Below, in pieces: positions 33,842 through 45,150 of a stretch of DNA of 64,000 nt (its first letter is position 1; each line of letters starts with the position of its first letter). Made by a program: the position numbers and the translations under genes. Location of the stretch: the NCBI GenBank assembly GCA_014529385.2, contig CM043965.1:64885190-64949189 (forward strand), read 5' to 3'. The stretch comes from Adiantum capillus-veneris. Lineage: Eukaryota > Streptophyta > Polypodiopsida > Polypodiales > Pteridaceae. Under the pieces are notes generated by a model that was not told the DNA's origin, searched no databases, and saw nothing but the letters and a program-made list of their open reading frames with translations.

Positions 33842-34004
33842 TATTCACTTTTTCGTTCTTTCTTTTGTGTGTGAATGCAAGAGAGAAAGAATGAAGGTTC
33901 TTTGATTGCACTTCCTTCCAAACCCTATACCGGTATCTATGGTTTAACTCCTTCATATAGTTTTGGAGTTCTCTCTCAAACTCTCACAGCCAAAAGCCCG
34001 GTGC

Positions 34005-34878
34005 TTTCCTGGAAAGACCGCAAATTTCTCGACAGTGTTTCACACAACATTTGGTCTTTATGAATATCTAGTCATGCATTTTGGCTTGACTAATGCACCA
34101 ACTACGTTCAATCGTCTAATGGAGAAAAACTTTAGACCTTATTGTAAATTCACCGGAGTGTTCTTTGATGATATCATCATCTACTCCAGCTTTTTCTCAA
34201 CCAAAAGAAAAGTGAATTTTTCCTTCAAGAGATTCAATACTTAGGTCATATTATCTCTCAAGATGGTATCCGTATGGATCCATCAAAGTTAGAGGTAATA
34301 AAATCATGGCCTATCCCAAGGAATCTACATGAACTAAGAAGCTTTATTGGTATGTGTGCATACTATAGACGCTTCATAGCAAAATTCTCTCAAGTAGCAG
34401 GACCACTACACGACTTAACTAAGAAGAACGTTAAGTGTGTATGGACTGCTCAGGAGCAAAATGCTTTTGGTAAGCTCAAAGAGAATTTTACTACCCAACC
34501 ACTCCTCGTTTTCTAGATCTCTCAAAGCCATTTGAGGTCCAATGTGATGCTTGTGATGATTTCCTTGGAGCAGTTTTGCTTCAAGAAGGGCATGCCATAG
34601 CATATGAGAGCTGAAGGCTCAATACTTATGAACGAGTCTTGGGCATTTATGAGAAAGAGATTTTAGTTGTTCTACATGTCCTAGACACATGGAAGCACTA
34701 CTTATTGGGGACTTCAATCATTCTACAAACCGATCACCAAAGTCTCAAGTATTTCATGACGCAAACCAAGCTTTCCGACAAACAAATGAGGTGGGAAAAT
34801 TTTCTTTTGCAATTTAATTTTCATAATGCTCACATTGCTGGTAAGGACAATCAAGTGGCCAATGAACTTTCACGATGA
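34005..34878 (+). pseudogene. Gypsy-1 RT and RNase H remnant
   Basis: RT resumes at FGLYEYLVM and [10 protein letters not shown] (about 34055-34110), then FFDDIIIYS with the catalytic Asp pair (34161-34190). After a frame break come [25 protein letters not shown] and a RNase H block with QCDACDDFLGAVL and LQTDHQSLKYF. A TAG in place of a sense codon precedes RLNTYERV (about 34613). The end VANELSR is the typical RNase H tail. This is the common plant gypsy type, unlike the embedded F-V-D-D pol. Amino-terminal RT and protease are missing. Confidence 0.88.
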
Positions 34879-35574
34879 CCAAAAGTTAATGCGGTGTCTA
34901 TAGCTACTCACAACAATCTATCTTCTATGATTGATGAGTATGCTATTGACCCTGACTATAGAGACATAATTCCATCCCTTGCTTTGGGGAAGAAAGAGGA
35001 ACCATTCACCTTCTAGGATGGTTATCTTGTTCACGGAAATAGGCTATGTGTTACACATTCCCTTCGTGAGAAAGTTATGTATGAATCCCATGCTCCTCCA
35101 TATGCGGGGCATAGAGGTATTCAACCTACTCTCCGAGGAGTAGAGACATACTTCTATTGGCCTACCATGAAAGTGGACATACAAGAGTATGTTTCAAAAT
35201 GTGTAGTATGCCAAAAGACCAAGTATGATAGAGGGAAGCAACCTGGATTACTCCAGCCATTGCCTATCCCAAATTCACCGTGGGAGAGTATATCCATGTA
35301 TCTCATCTTTGGATTACAGAAGTCTATCCATGGGAATACGAGAATATGGACAATAGTCCACAGGTTTAGCAAGCAAACACATTTTATTGCTGTCAAAAAG
35401 ACTATTAAGGCACATCAAATGGCAACTCTCTTCATATCTCAGATTTCCAAGCACCATGGATTACCCACATCCATCGTGTCAGATAGAGGTCCTAGAATGA
35501 CCAGTAATTTTTGGAAAGATCTCTTTGAAAATCTAAGAACAAGATTGAATTTCTCTTTGGCCTATCAGTAAATG
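34879..35574 (+). pseudogene. Gypsy-1 integrase, truncated
   Basis: Begins after a TGA with linker sequence, then the zinc-binding part (AGHRGIQPTL, YFYWPTMKVD, CVVCQKTK). In the core, the block usually reading S-M-D-F-I reads SMYLIF, so the first catalytic Asp is replaced by Tyr. The second is kept in VSDRGPRMTS. The frame stops at about 35572, before the third acidic residue, and no carboxy-terminal domain follows. Inactive. Confidence 0.87.
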
Positions 35575-35925
35575 TACAAATTTCTTTTAAATGACTCATG
35601 TTTTTGTCTTATAAGACTAGTCCTCTTTTTAATTGTGCACAAATTTAACTAGTATACATGCTTAGAATCATGTTTGTGATGACGACGTCTCTCAAACACC
35701 AAGTAGAATTTGTCACTCTACTTTGGGAGAATGAAATAGACCAAAGAGCAGACATGTTTGCGGCAGCTATGTCTCCCAAGCACCAAATGGATTAGTCATC
35801 ATCTTGGAAAGATATCGTAGGGTAAAAAGGGATCCTCTACCTGCTAAGTAAAATTGACTAATGACTAAGGATTTATCTCTTCTACCTCATAGTTGAGGAC
35901 CACTATGATTTCAAGAGAGAGGTAA
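35575..35925 (+). other. Gypsy-1 3' untranslated linker and polypurine tract
   Basis: Non-coding. Contains two similar phrases around CTCCCAAGCACCAA / CTCTCAAACACCAA. Ends in the polypurine tract AAGAGAGAGG (35913-35922), just before the LTR. Confidence 0.7.
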
Positions 35926-37515
35926 TGTCATAAAGACTAATATCTAACCAACCCAAATGATTTTCTCATATTAAAATGATCACTTAGTGTGGGAGAATAA
36001 ACGGGAACAAGGGTTAAAATATTGAGATGTGCTTATAGATCTATCTCAACACGGGGCCAATAGAAAAGGGGCCCAAATGAGAGATGGTCTATCAAAGAGC
36101 AAGGCTAACCAATGGAGCATAAGACCTTAGGGTTAGCTTCATTGAAGACCTCCAATAATGTGTGTAAAAATCCTTTGACTTTAGGTAAGCTAGGGTTCAG
36201 CTTGAGGCGGGAACACGACCCAGCTCGAGGTGCTTGTCTTGCTTGATGACTAAGGTGCTTGATGATTGAGGTGCTTGAGATTCTTGAGGTGCTTTATGAT
36301 TGAGATGCTTGAGGTGCTTGACATGCCAGGGTTGTACTTGAGGTGAGAACCCAGCCCAAGCTTAAAGTACTTAAGGGCCAAGCTTGTGGTGGGAATTGGG
36401 CCTATGTATGAGGGTCTTGAGGTGTCAAAAAGTCAAATATTCAATCCCTACAAGGAGGGGGCAAGCCCTACATGAGGGGGGATGAGAGAGAAAACCCACA
36501 CACTCACACAAGGCATGCATGGTACAAAGAAAGCAAAAGGGACACTTGTCAAGTTCCTCCTCATGTTGCCCTCATGGTGTGCCTGAAGCCTATTGGTTGG
36601 CCACCCAAGGGGTCCAATGATAATTTAGGAGATTTCATTAATTGATTTTTCATTTATCAAGTCCTATTTCTCAAAGGGGAAAGGGGGACAGTTGTCCCAA
36701 GGCTACCCTTGCTGCTTGTAATTCCTCCTTCTTGCGATTGGCTAGGCCTAGAGGGGTCCAATGACCTTCAAGCATGAGCTACAAGGGGGGGTCGACCCAA
36801 GCAAGCTAGGGGGTTGCTTAGGGGGTATACTCACCCACACACATTCACAAACACTCTCATTGTGTGATATGCAAGTGCAAGAGCTCCCTCTCATTCTCCA
36901 AGCAAGTAGAGGTTGAGAGCCTACACCAACACTCTTGGCTATGGAGTGCAAATCCAACCAAGATCCATGCTTCAATGCTTAATCTTGCCATCTCCTTCTT
37001 CTTCATTAATATGCTATTATGTATGCTAGCAAGAAGAGTTATGATAAGTAAGAAACTAATTCTTTCTCCTATAAAATGTTTCTTCTTCATCTTCCCTACC
37101 CTCATTCCCTACTAGCTGTCTCCACCTTCGAAGGTGTTTGAGGTCTTGGGATAGTTAAAGCTTCTTCAAATTTATGGTATGCTTGTGATGCATGAAGCTT
37201 TCCATCTTCATTGCATCACCTAGGTCACAAGGAACACAAAGATTGTATTGTAAAAAGTCTCTCTTAATGGGAGAAATCATAATAGGAATGCCTATTGGAG
37301 GGGGGACCGGATCCACATAAATCCGGTCCTCAACTATTGTCATGTTCTCTAAATTTTCTCTCTTGCAAAAATATTGTTCATGCGAAGTTAATTAATTGCT
37401 ATGAGTATGTTGCTATCTTCAATTATGTTCACCCGCTATGCTCACAAAGTCATTTCTGAAAAGTACTCTCATTATTTTCCACTACTCTCAAGTTAAATAG
37501 GCCAATTCCATTACA
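35926..37515 (+). repeat. Gypsy-1 3' LTR
   Basis: 1,590 bp, collinear with 25854-27476; same TGTCATAAA start and CCATTACA end, then the CATGC duplication. Confidence 0.93.
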
Positions 37516-37539
37516 CATGCTGCGCTACAACATCCACCC

Positions 37540-37660
37540 CTTCATTTATGTTTTCTTGCTCATCCAGCTCCTTGTCTTGTTCAATCTTTTCTTTGCCAAA
37601 TTTTTTGTCATGCACATGGCCCACATCCTCGAAAGGCTTTGACAAACCTGCAAAAAGGTA
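37540..37660 (-). pseudogene. Acidic coding-like fragment, minus strand
   Basis: On the minus strand an open stretch reads EDVGHVHDKKFG then EQDKELDEQENINEGVDVV. Its frame runs into the Gypsy-1 target site and, with one CATGC copy removed, continues on the far side of the element (25741-25848). The GAAGGGGTGGATG stretch resembles the polypurine/LTR border of the Gypsy-2 family, so this may be the end of an older element of that family, or a host exon. Confidence 0.35.
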
Positions 37661-37875
37661 CCTTTTATTAAAACCTCTGAGATCACCCAAAATGCTAGAG
37701 ACTACTTTAATGGCAAGAAAAACAAATTATTTCAAAGAAGATAAGACCTTTATATGCTAAATAGAGAGTAGCGGCTACTGAGAATTATTAGCAATGAAGA
37801 TGCTTGACCCTAGTAAATAGACTACTGATTGTCAGTACTATGTATCATAGGTATTTATATAGTGTGTGCAATCCC

Positions 37876-39305
37876 AGAACCAATATGCTAGTTAGCATAC
37901 CGATTTTTCTAGCTAGCATATTAAGTATGCTTGTTGAGTATGCTAATTATCATACATGGCATCCTCGTAAGCATTCCAAGTGTGCTAGCTAGCATATTCA
38001 ATATGATACTTAACATACCTAATATTCTAGCTAGCATACACAATATACCTGCAAGAATGCTGAGTTGGCACACTAAATACGTTAGAAAGTCTACAAAATA
38101 TGCTAACTGTCATACCCAGTATGCTATGTAGCATACTACTACTATGAAGTGAATGCTAATTATAGTTCATGTATTCTAGTTAGCATACCCTGGATAACTA
38201 CAAGCATGCTTAGTTGGCACAACAAATATGCTAAATAGTATGTTCAATATGCTAGCTAGCATACCCAGAATGCTATGTATCATATAAATATCGTGCTCAA
38301 TATGTTAGTTAGCATACCCAATATGCTAGTTAGCAAACCCAGTATGCTAGTTTACTTGCTAGTTAGCATATTGAATATGCTAACATGTTCAATATGCTAA
38401 CTATGCATACTTCTATTATTCTGATGATGCTAATTACGATTCCATGTATGCTAGTTAGCATACCGAATATGTTAGTTAGCATACCCAGTATGTTAGCTAG
38501 CATGCTAGTTAGCATACCAAGTATGCTAGCTATCATGACCTATATACCCCCAAGCATGCTTAGTTCGCACACAAAATATGGTGGTTAGTATTTTCAATAT
38601 GCTAACTAGCATACCTTGTATGCTATGTAGCATACTTCTACTATTCTCAGGATGCTTATTGTGATTCCATGTGTGCTAGTTAGAATACCAAATATGTTAG
38701 TTAGCATACCCATATGTTAGTTAGCATACCTAGCATGCCAATTAGCATGCTAGTTAGCATACCTTGCATACGTGCACGCATGCTTAGTTGGAACACCAAA
38801 TATGGTAGTTAGTATGTTCAATATGCTAACTAGCATACCCAAGTATGCTATGTGATATACTACTTCTATGCTCGGAATGCTAATTGTAATTCCATGTATG
38901 CTAGTTAGCATGCTTAGTTGGCACACCAAATATGGTAGTTAGTATGCTCAATATGCTAACTAGCATACCTAGTATGCTATTTAGCATACTAATACTATGC
39001 TTTGGATGCTAATGATAATTCCATGTTTGTTAGTTAGCATACTCAGTATGTTAGTTGGCATGCCCTGTATGACTCCAAGCATGCTTAGTTGTAACACCAA
39101 ATATGCTAGTTAGTATGTTCAATATGCTAACCAGCATACCCAGTATGCTATGTAGCATACTACTACTATTCTCAAAATGCTTATTATAATTCTATTTATG
39201 CTAGCTAGCATACCCAATATGCTAGTTAGCATACCATATGTGCTAGTTAACCTTATCACTATGATGTTTAGCATTTTGAAGATGTTGATTAGCATACATG
39301 GCATT
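37876..39305. repeat. Palindromic TATGCTAGTTAGCATA satellite, about 1.4 kb
   Basis: Dozens of copies of TATGCTA and TAGCATA, mostly paired as TATGCTAGTTAGCATACC or TATGCTAACTAGCATACC. Each unit is nearly its own reverse complement. Units are separated by short spacers such as CAATATGCTAAC and longer phrases (CAAGCATGCTTAGTTGG recurs at about 38205, 38549 and 39077). Spacing of the higher-order phrase is irregular (about 130-340 bp). No coding potential: the M-L-x-S-I-P-N frames are repeat translations. Confidence 0.92.
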
Positions 39306-39309
39306 TATA

Positions 39310-40560
39310 ATTATCTTACTAGTGTTTGGTGGGATTGGATATTCTTGCCATGCAATCTTGCACAACCACTCTACTGGTATCCTCTGCTACTAGGAGGAAG
39401 CCTTACATTCAATCCGGAGGGAGCAGGTAGCTACAAAGTAGAGCAGGTGGTAGCTATGTTCATAGGGCAGCTTGACCATTGCAAGATTTTCATGTACTTC
39501 AAGCGACATACCACAGCCAGTACACTAGTCCTTTCCAGCCTTGTCATGCACCCCTCTATCCATTGTAAAGCTGGCAATAGCCAAATTACATAGGACAATG
39601 GGAAAAAAAGAGCCTTATAGCCTAGATTACAAATGCACGAGAAAGTGCAATAGACTTTCACCGGCCTGCACTTTAGATTCCTTGACCTCCACCTCAATCT
39701 ACAAAAAATACAAAAAGATCATGGTAAGTCATAGGTTAGCCGTGCACATGTACCAAACATAAGATGCTAGTTTGGAAATCATAAACACTTACCAAATGAG
39801 AGGTTATGTCAATGTAACTATCAACAGGGGTGTCCTCACAGCGAGGAAACACCTAATCATAGAGTGTCTCTTTCATTGTTTCTATTATCAGCTCCATTTT
39901 TCGCTTTGCATTCAGATCACAGCTCTGTGATAAAATCTACAGTTCATTGGCAGCATCATGCCGCTTTTGTTGCATACTAGACTGACCTTCGCAATGTTTG
40001 CTTGCAATACCGTTGTGGCTTCCAGCTCCTGTTGTGCATTTCTGAGATCCTTTTTAGCATCATGTAATTATATTCTCAAATGAAAGGCTTTTCGCCTCAT
40101 GTTGAGTGCTATGACAAGACGATGGTGTTTCCTTGGAAGCTGACCTATTGCTCATACCTACTTGGCCCGAGTTGTCCCCCCACATTCTAGTTGATTCATC
40201 CTCATGTTTTGGAACTTGATGCAGTGAATTATGCATCCTCCACTTGTTGACACGGCCCTTGTAGTAGCCCTTCTCACAAAGATCCTACAAATATTGCACA
40301 ACGAACTCATCCCATTTGAACTTCATGGTTGTACTGCTTGCAATCAACACAAGACTGAATTCTTTGAAAAATCCATTTGCGAATGCGGAGCTAATATCCA
40401 TGTTTGTTGAACCCTTTTGGTAGACCTTATAATGTAACCGCATCACCTGCTCATACATGTCACTACGGATGTAGCTGCTTTTAATGCGGTACGACTGGGA
40501 TCCTTTGTCTGTTAGAACAGAGTGAACCATTCCACATCAGAGAGCTGCGGCTGATGAACC
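39310..40560 (-). pseudogene. Decayed gene-like stretch with splice-like sites, unknown product
   Basis: On the minus strand, a frame from 40530 runs through KFKWDEFVVQYL to a TAG at 40285. It can then be followed as EKGYYKGRVNKWRMHNSLHQ and a Ser/Thr-rich part to about 40080. Past frameshifts come short coding-like pieces to a donor-like GGTAAGTG at about 39790. TTTTTTGTAG, an acceptor-like site, at about 39700 is followed by IEVEVKESKVQAGESLL. I do not recognise the protein. It could be a transposase-associated or DNA-binding protein relic; stops and frameshifts rule out an intact gene in this reading. Confidence 0.35.
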
Positions 40561-40865
40561 ATTCCACAGTGAACCTCTCTCTGTGGCTGTGAATGGAAAA
40601 TCCACTACTCATTGGGAATCCAATCCAAGACTGCATGCACGCACACGCGCACACACACACGGGGGGAGAGACTGAGAGTTAGAGAGAGAACTAGAGTCGT
40701 TCCTTCGTTTACCTGCATGTATGAATTCTGACATTGGGGATCCCTGAAAATCAAGCAGCTTCACTCTTTTGCGAAGTGGAGGAAAAGCACTAGTAGACTT
40801 GGCCCTGCTCTGTTTCTTGGTTGGTGGATGGTCGGACGAGTCCTCAAAGGCTTATCGTTGGTAGT

Positions 40866-40871
<6 letters not shown>

Positions 40872-40945
<74 letters not shown>
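40872..40945. repeat. (CT)n microsatellite, about 37 units
   Basis: Uninterrupted CT run. Confidence 0.97.
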
Positions 40946-40951
<6 letters not shown>

Positions 40952-42779
40952 CTAAGTAGCTACTAATGGCTGCTTGGCATAGCCCCCACGTCTCTTAGAT
41001 GTGGATCCCACACACTGCTTCCCTGGGTGCTTCATCAATACACTTCACTCAGTAACGTCCCCCCAAAATTGACCGGATGGAATTGAAAAAGGGAGCTTTG
41101 GCTCACCAAGTTAAAATTTGAGTTTGAAAAATGTCCCACCACTCAACCTTACAAGGTTGCACCCCACTCATTTTAATTACACATTTCCATATACTCATCC
41201 AAAATATTTTCCTTATGCTAACGATACGTGCTTGTTGGCACATGGTAACTAGCACAAAAAGTGTGATACATTAACATGCTTACACCCAAATATAGATGTG
41301 CTGCTTTCAAAATATTTTATGTATGTGGCCCCGATGTTGAAAATCCATATATGTTGTTGATACGATCTTCAAATTCGCAAGTTGTTTGTCGACGTCGTCG
41401 TCAAATTTTGCTACGTCTTCCTTTTGTTATCGTTGTTGTTTGTTGCCGTCTTTTCCATCTTCATGTCATTGGCTTCATCTTCTTTTTTATCGTTTTTGGT
41501 CCATTGTGCTAAGGATGCAATCTCCATCTCCAATAGTGCAAAAAACACATATTTAGCAAGTGTAGTGCTCGTGTGTGTATGTGTGTGTGCTCATGATTAT
41601 GTGCGGTCTTACCGTATACATGATGTATAGGTAGTGTCTAAAAACCCATGTACATGGTGCTTTTGGACACAAATATTTCATACATTTCAATAACGATGCT
41701 GCCTTGAGAGGCTTGAAAAACAAAACTCCTTGTTGAAGCTTTGATGTTTTGGGGCTACCAATGGTTAAATGTTCATTTTGAAAACCTTGAAGCTTTGTTC
41801 TCTGCTTGAGATAGAAGCTGCCAGTGCTAAAAAAAAATTATTGTTGCAGGTTCCTCGACTAAGCAAGGAAGGGCTTCTAGTATGCAGCCAAGCCTAGAGA
41901 TGGAGCCCTTTGTAAGAAGCCTTGTGAGTCGTGAGGTGCCATGGGAAAGGGGCCTAGCTAAGGTAGATCTAAAAATAGCATGTCCAGACAATGATTGAGA
42001 GCAAGAATGGCACCATCGGCCAATTGCAGGCAGTAGGCGGTGGCGATTGACAACCAAAAATCCGTTCGGTTTGCAACGTCCGATCGGACCCAAAGCCTCA
42101 TGCAACTGCAATTCGGAGCCAGTTTGAAGTCTATTGGCACCTCAAAAGGTTTGTGAGCCCGTGGGACTACACCCTTACGAACCCAACTAAAGTATAAATC
42201 CTTTTGAAGTGTCACCGCACATCAACCCATGTTGCTCACTTTCCAAAACCTATGAGTTGATCCCACAACACTCTATATAGTATATTAGCCAATGAGCCCT
42301 TGTGGCTTTGCTTGTGAGAGGAGCCAAGAATAGCTAAAATAAACTCATCCTTGTAGCGCTTCACATAAACCTTAAGATAGGAAAAGGTTAGAAGAGCTAA
42401 TGATCTCGAAATGTGGTGATTAGGTGCTCATTAGAGAGCTATTGCAGAGGGTAACACACACACTAATTTCCATGAGCTTGAAAATGAAGTTATCTTGGCG
42501 TAGCCAGGTCCAGTCGAAGCAAGTGAGGGCTCTATGAAAAGGTGTCAGTGAGCACTTTACACACACACACAAGTTGCACAAGCAAATGAAAAATACAACG
42601 AGAGTAATGCTGATGCAAAATGGGCTGAAAAATGAATACAAAGGATGCACAGAAATTGAAAAATTACTCTCACACACACACACAATTATTAGAAGGTCAC
42701 TAATCACAAATCATTTAATCATGAAGGGTAGTGTCTCATTAGTATTGCCAAGAACATGCCCAAGCTAAATTAGTGATGC

Positions 42780-42780
<1 letters not shown>
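40946..42780. other. Unassigned DNA
   Basis: No gene or recognisable mobile element. Minus-strand frames at 41827-42215 overlap each other and have no recognisable motif. Confidence 0.4.

Positions 42781-42822
<42 letters not shown>
42781..42822. repeat. (AG)n microsatellite
   Basis: About 20 AG units, adjoining the LTR-like pair. A 17-base G run lies nearby at 42886-42902. Confidence 0.96.
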
Positions 42823-42826
<4 letters not shown>

Positions 42827-42828
42827 GG

Positions 42829-43390
42829 GGATTAATTAGGCCTAGGTATAAACCGTCGGCTCTAATACCACTTGATGGGCTCGGAGGGGGGGGGGGGGGG
42901 GGAGCTTAATAAGTATGCGACTATCACGTGAGTGCATCACAAGGGGTTATTTATTGAAAAAATGAAATTGAGAAAAAAATATAGATTGATAGGAAAAGGA
43001 AACACCCTACATCATGTCAGCATTTATAAGAAGAAAGATGTTGAAAGACATGGGTGATGCATAGAAACACCAATGATGCACATAACTTGGGAGAGAAGAG
43101 GGGAATAAATTAGGCTTAGATATAAACCGTCGGCTCTGATACCACTCGATGGGCTCAAGGGGGGGCACTTAATAATTATGTGACTGTCAAGAGAGTGCAA
43201 CACAAGGGGTTATTTATTTTAATTGTTTCTCACAATTTCACAAACAGAAGGGTATCATGAAATGGAACTGGGAAAAAATTTTCTAGATTGAATAGGAAAT
43301 GGGAACACCCTACATCATGTAAGCATTTATAAGAAGGAAGATGTTGAAAGACATGGGCGATGCATAGAAACACCAATGATGCACACAACT
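42829..43390 (-). repeat. Tandem pair of LTR/primer-site units, minus strand
   Basis: Two direct copies (about 42829-43085 and 43098-43388) share AAACCGTCGGCTCT-ATACCACT, CACAAGGGGTTATTTATT and ATGTTGAAAGACATGGG. On the minus strand the first block reads AGTGGTATCAGAGCCGACGG in copy 2 (TGGTATTAGAGCC in copy 1), a tRNA-iMet primer site. The sequence before it ends GAGCCCA and behaves like an LTR end. They look like copia- or TRIM-type LTR plus primer-site units in tandem with almost no internal region between them. Confidence 0.65.
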
Positions 43391-44040
43391 TGGCTGCATA
43401 ATCAAAGTAAAAACAATACGATGGTCTCACCAAGCTTTTTCAATATGCTTGGGAATTGTGGCATCTATAAGAACTCCCTTCCTTAACCACGAAAAAGAAC
43501 CATACCAAAAGTAGGAACAACCGAATGGCACAGAAGAGTAGCAGAGGAGAGAAGGTGACCAGAAAAATGTAATCTACAAACTTGTAATTAGGATCTCATG
43601 CACCACATAAACCATCCCTTCAAGATTCCACACCTTGGTGTAAATCATCCCAACACAAGAAGGGACCATGGAAGTAGAAGCATAATCTAGTAGAGAGTAC
43701 ACTTGAAAGGAAGAGAATACATGCAATTTTGATGCTTTGAGTGTGAATATTGAATAGTGATGCATCATGCATGGTTATGGGGCACATGAGGAGGCACATA
43801 TATTGAACTCATGAGAAGTGCATGCACAAGCAAATCTCTCAATGCATATGTATTCTATGTGAATCTTTATGCAAAGACAAAAGGTTCAAGCTTGGTCTAG
43901 CCATGCCATTTGTGCCTTGCTATTGTCGAAGCTTCTTAAATGAGAATCTGCAATAGAAAAAGAGCACATAGGGCCTGAAAAATACCAAAGAATACATGCT
44001 ACAATTGATAAAACAACAGAATTGCATACCTCACAAATTT
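43391..44040. other. Unassigned DNA
   Basis: Nothing recognisable beyond short unsupported frames. Confidence 0.4.
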
Positions 44041-44300
44041 CGTAAGCATATAATCAAAGTCATATGCGAACAGAGAGAGATAGAGAGCAAGAGAGAGTAG
44101 GAGAGCGCATACATATGCACCTCCTAGAGCACAATGCGACACTTGTATGGCGAAAGGGAAGACAGGAGAGGAGATAAGAATAAACACATGCACTGGGTGC
44201 AATCTCCCCCCATGCAAGAGTGAGCATTTTCCTCTTGTACGTGTTTATATAAATGACAGATATGCATACATGGGTAATCCCACAACACATAATCAAAGCG

Positions 44301-44343
<43 letters not shown>

Positions 44344-44767
44344 AGCACAAGTAGATGCACCTCCTAGAGTGTAGTGCTACGCTGACATGGTGAGAGAGGA
44401 GAGAGGAGAGGGGAGAAGAATAACACAGACACTGGGTGCAATTCCCCCCGTGCAAGAATGAGCATTTTTGTCTTGCATGTATTTATTTATAGATTTCTTG
44501 ATTGTTAAAAATGAATACATAGTGGCCGGTCGGACATAATAATGATCAAACTCGTAAAGAGCACTTGAATGAAAAAATGTACATAAATATGATATCCTTT
44601 CGCATAGCCCATAGCTCAATCATGCTTTTTCCACATGTCAGTTGCAGTAAATAAATATATATCAATTTCCATTACATTAATAAATGTGGTGTCCTTTCGC
44701 ATAGTCCATTGATCGCTTATGCTTTTGCCACCTGTCAGTTGCAAAGCATATAATCAAAGTCATACGT

Positions 44768-44807
<40 letters not shown>

Positions 44808-45150
44808 GGAGCGCACATGCATATGGACCTCCTAGAGTGGAGTGCTACACCTGCACGATAAGAGAGAAGAGAGGAGAGGAGAGAAGAATAGACACAGTCA
44901 CTGGTGCAGCAATCTCTCCCCGTGCAAGGGTGAACATTTTCCTCTTGCACGTATTTATTTTAAGATTTTTTGAATGCTCACGATGGATACAGACTGCCCG
45001 GTCAGCCATAATAATGGCCATAGCTCATAAAGAGCACTTGAATAATAAAATGTACATAAATGTAATATCCTTTCGCATAGCCCATAGCTCAGTCATGCTT
45101 TTTCCACCTATCAGCTGCAGTAGATAACTATACATTAATTTCCATTACAT
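44040..45150. repeat. Three diverged tandem copies of a 230-450 bp repeat
   Basis: Copies start near 44045, 44288 and 44748 (landmark ATAATCAAAG). Each has GCACCTCCTAGAG (GGACCTCCTAGAG in the third), a GAGAGGAGAGGAGA stretch, CACTGG-TGCA and a CCCC-TGCAAG block. Copies 2 and 3 also share CCTTTCGCATAGCCCATAGC. At the same place each copy has a different simple repeat: mixed GA, pure (GA)n (44304-44341) or (CA)n (44770-44802). Confidence 0.85.
44770..44802. repeat. (CA)n microsatellite
   Basis: About 16 CA units in the third copy of the tandem repeat. Confidence 0.95.

Larger units (their letters stand above)
25854..37515 (+). mobile_element. Gypsy-1: 11.7-kb Ty3/gypsy element, chimeric and defective
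   Basis: Long LTRs start TGTCATAAA and end CCAATTCCATTACA, flanked by the target duplication CATGC (25849-25853, 37516-37520). The interior has a primer site, a gag remnant, foreign DNA at about 29323-34000, then RT, RNase H and a truncated integrase, followed by a polypurine tract. Protease and amino-terminal RT are missing. LTRs differ by many substitutions and indels (1,623 versus 1,590 bp), so the insertion is old. Confidence 0.93.

Noticed and set aside
37876-39305. CRISPR-like array
   Set aside because: Palindromic repeats are present, but there are no constant-length spacers or identical repeats and the context is a plant nuclear genome.
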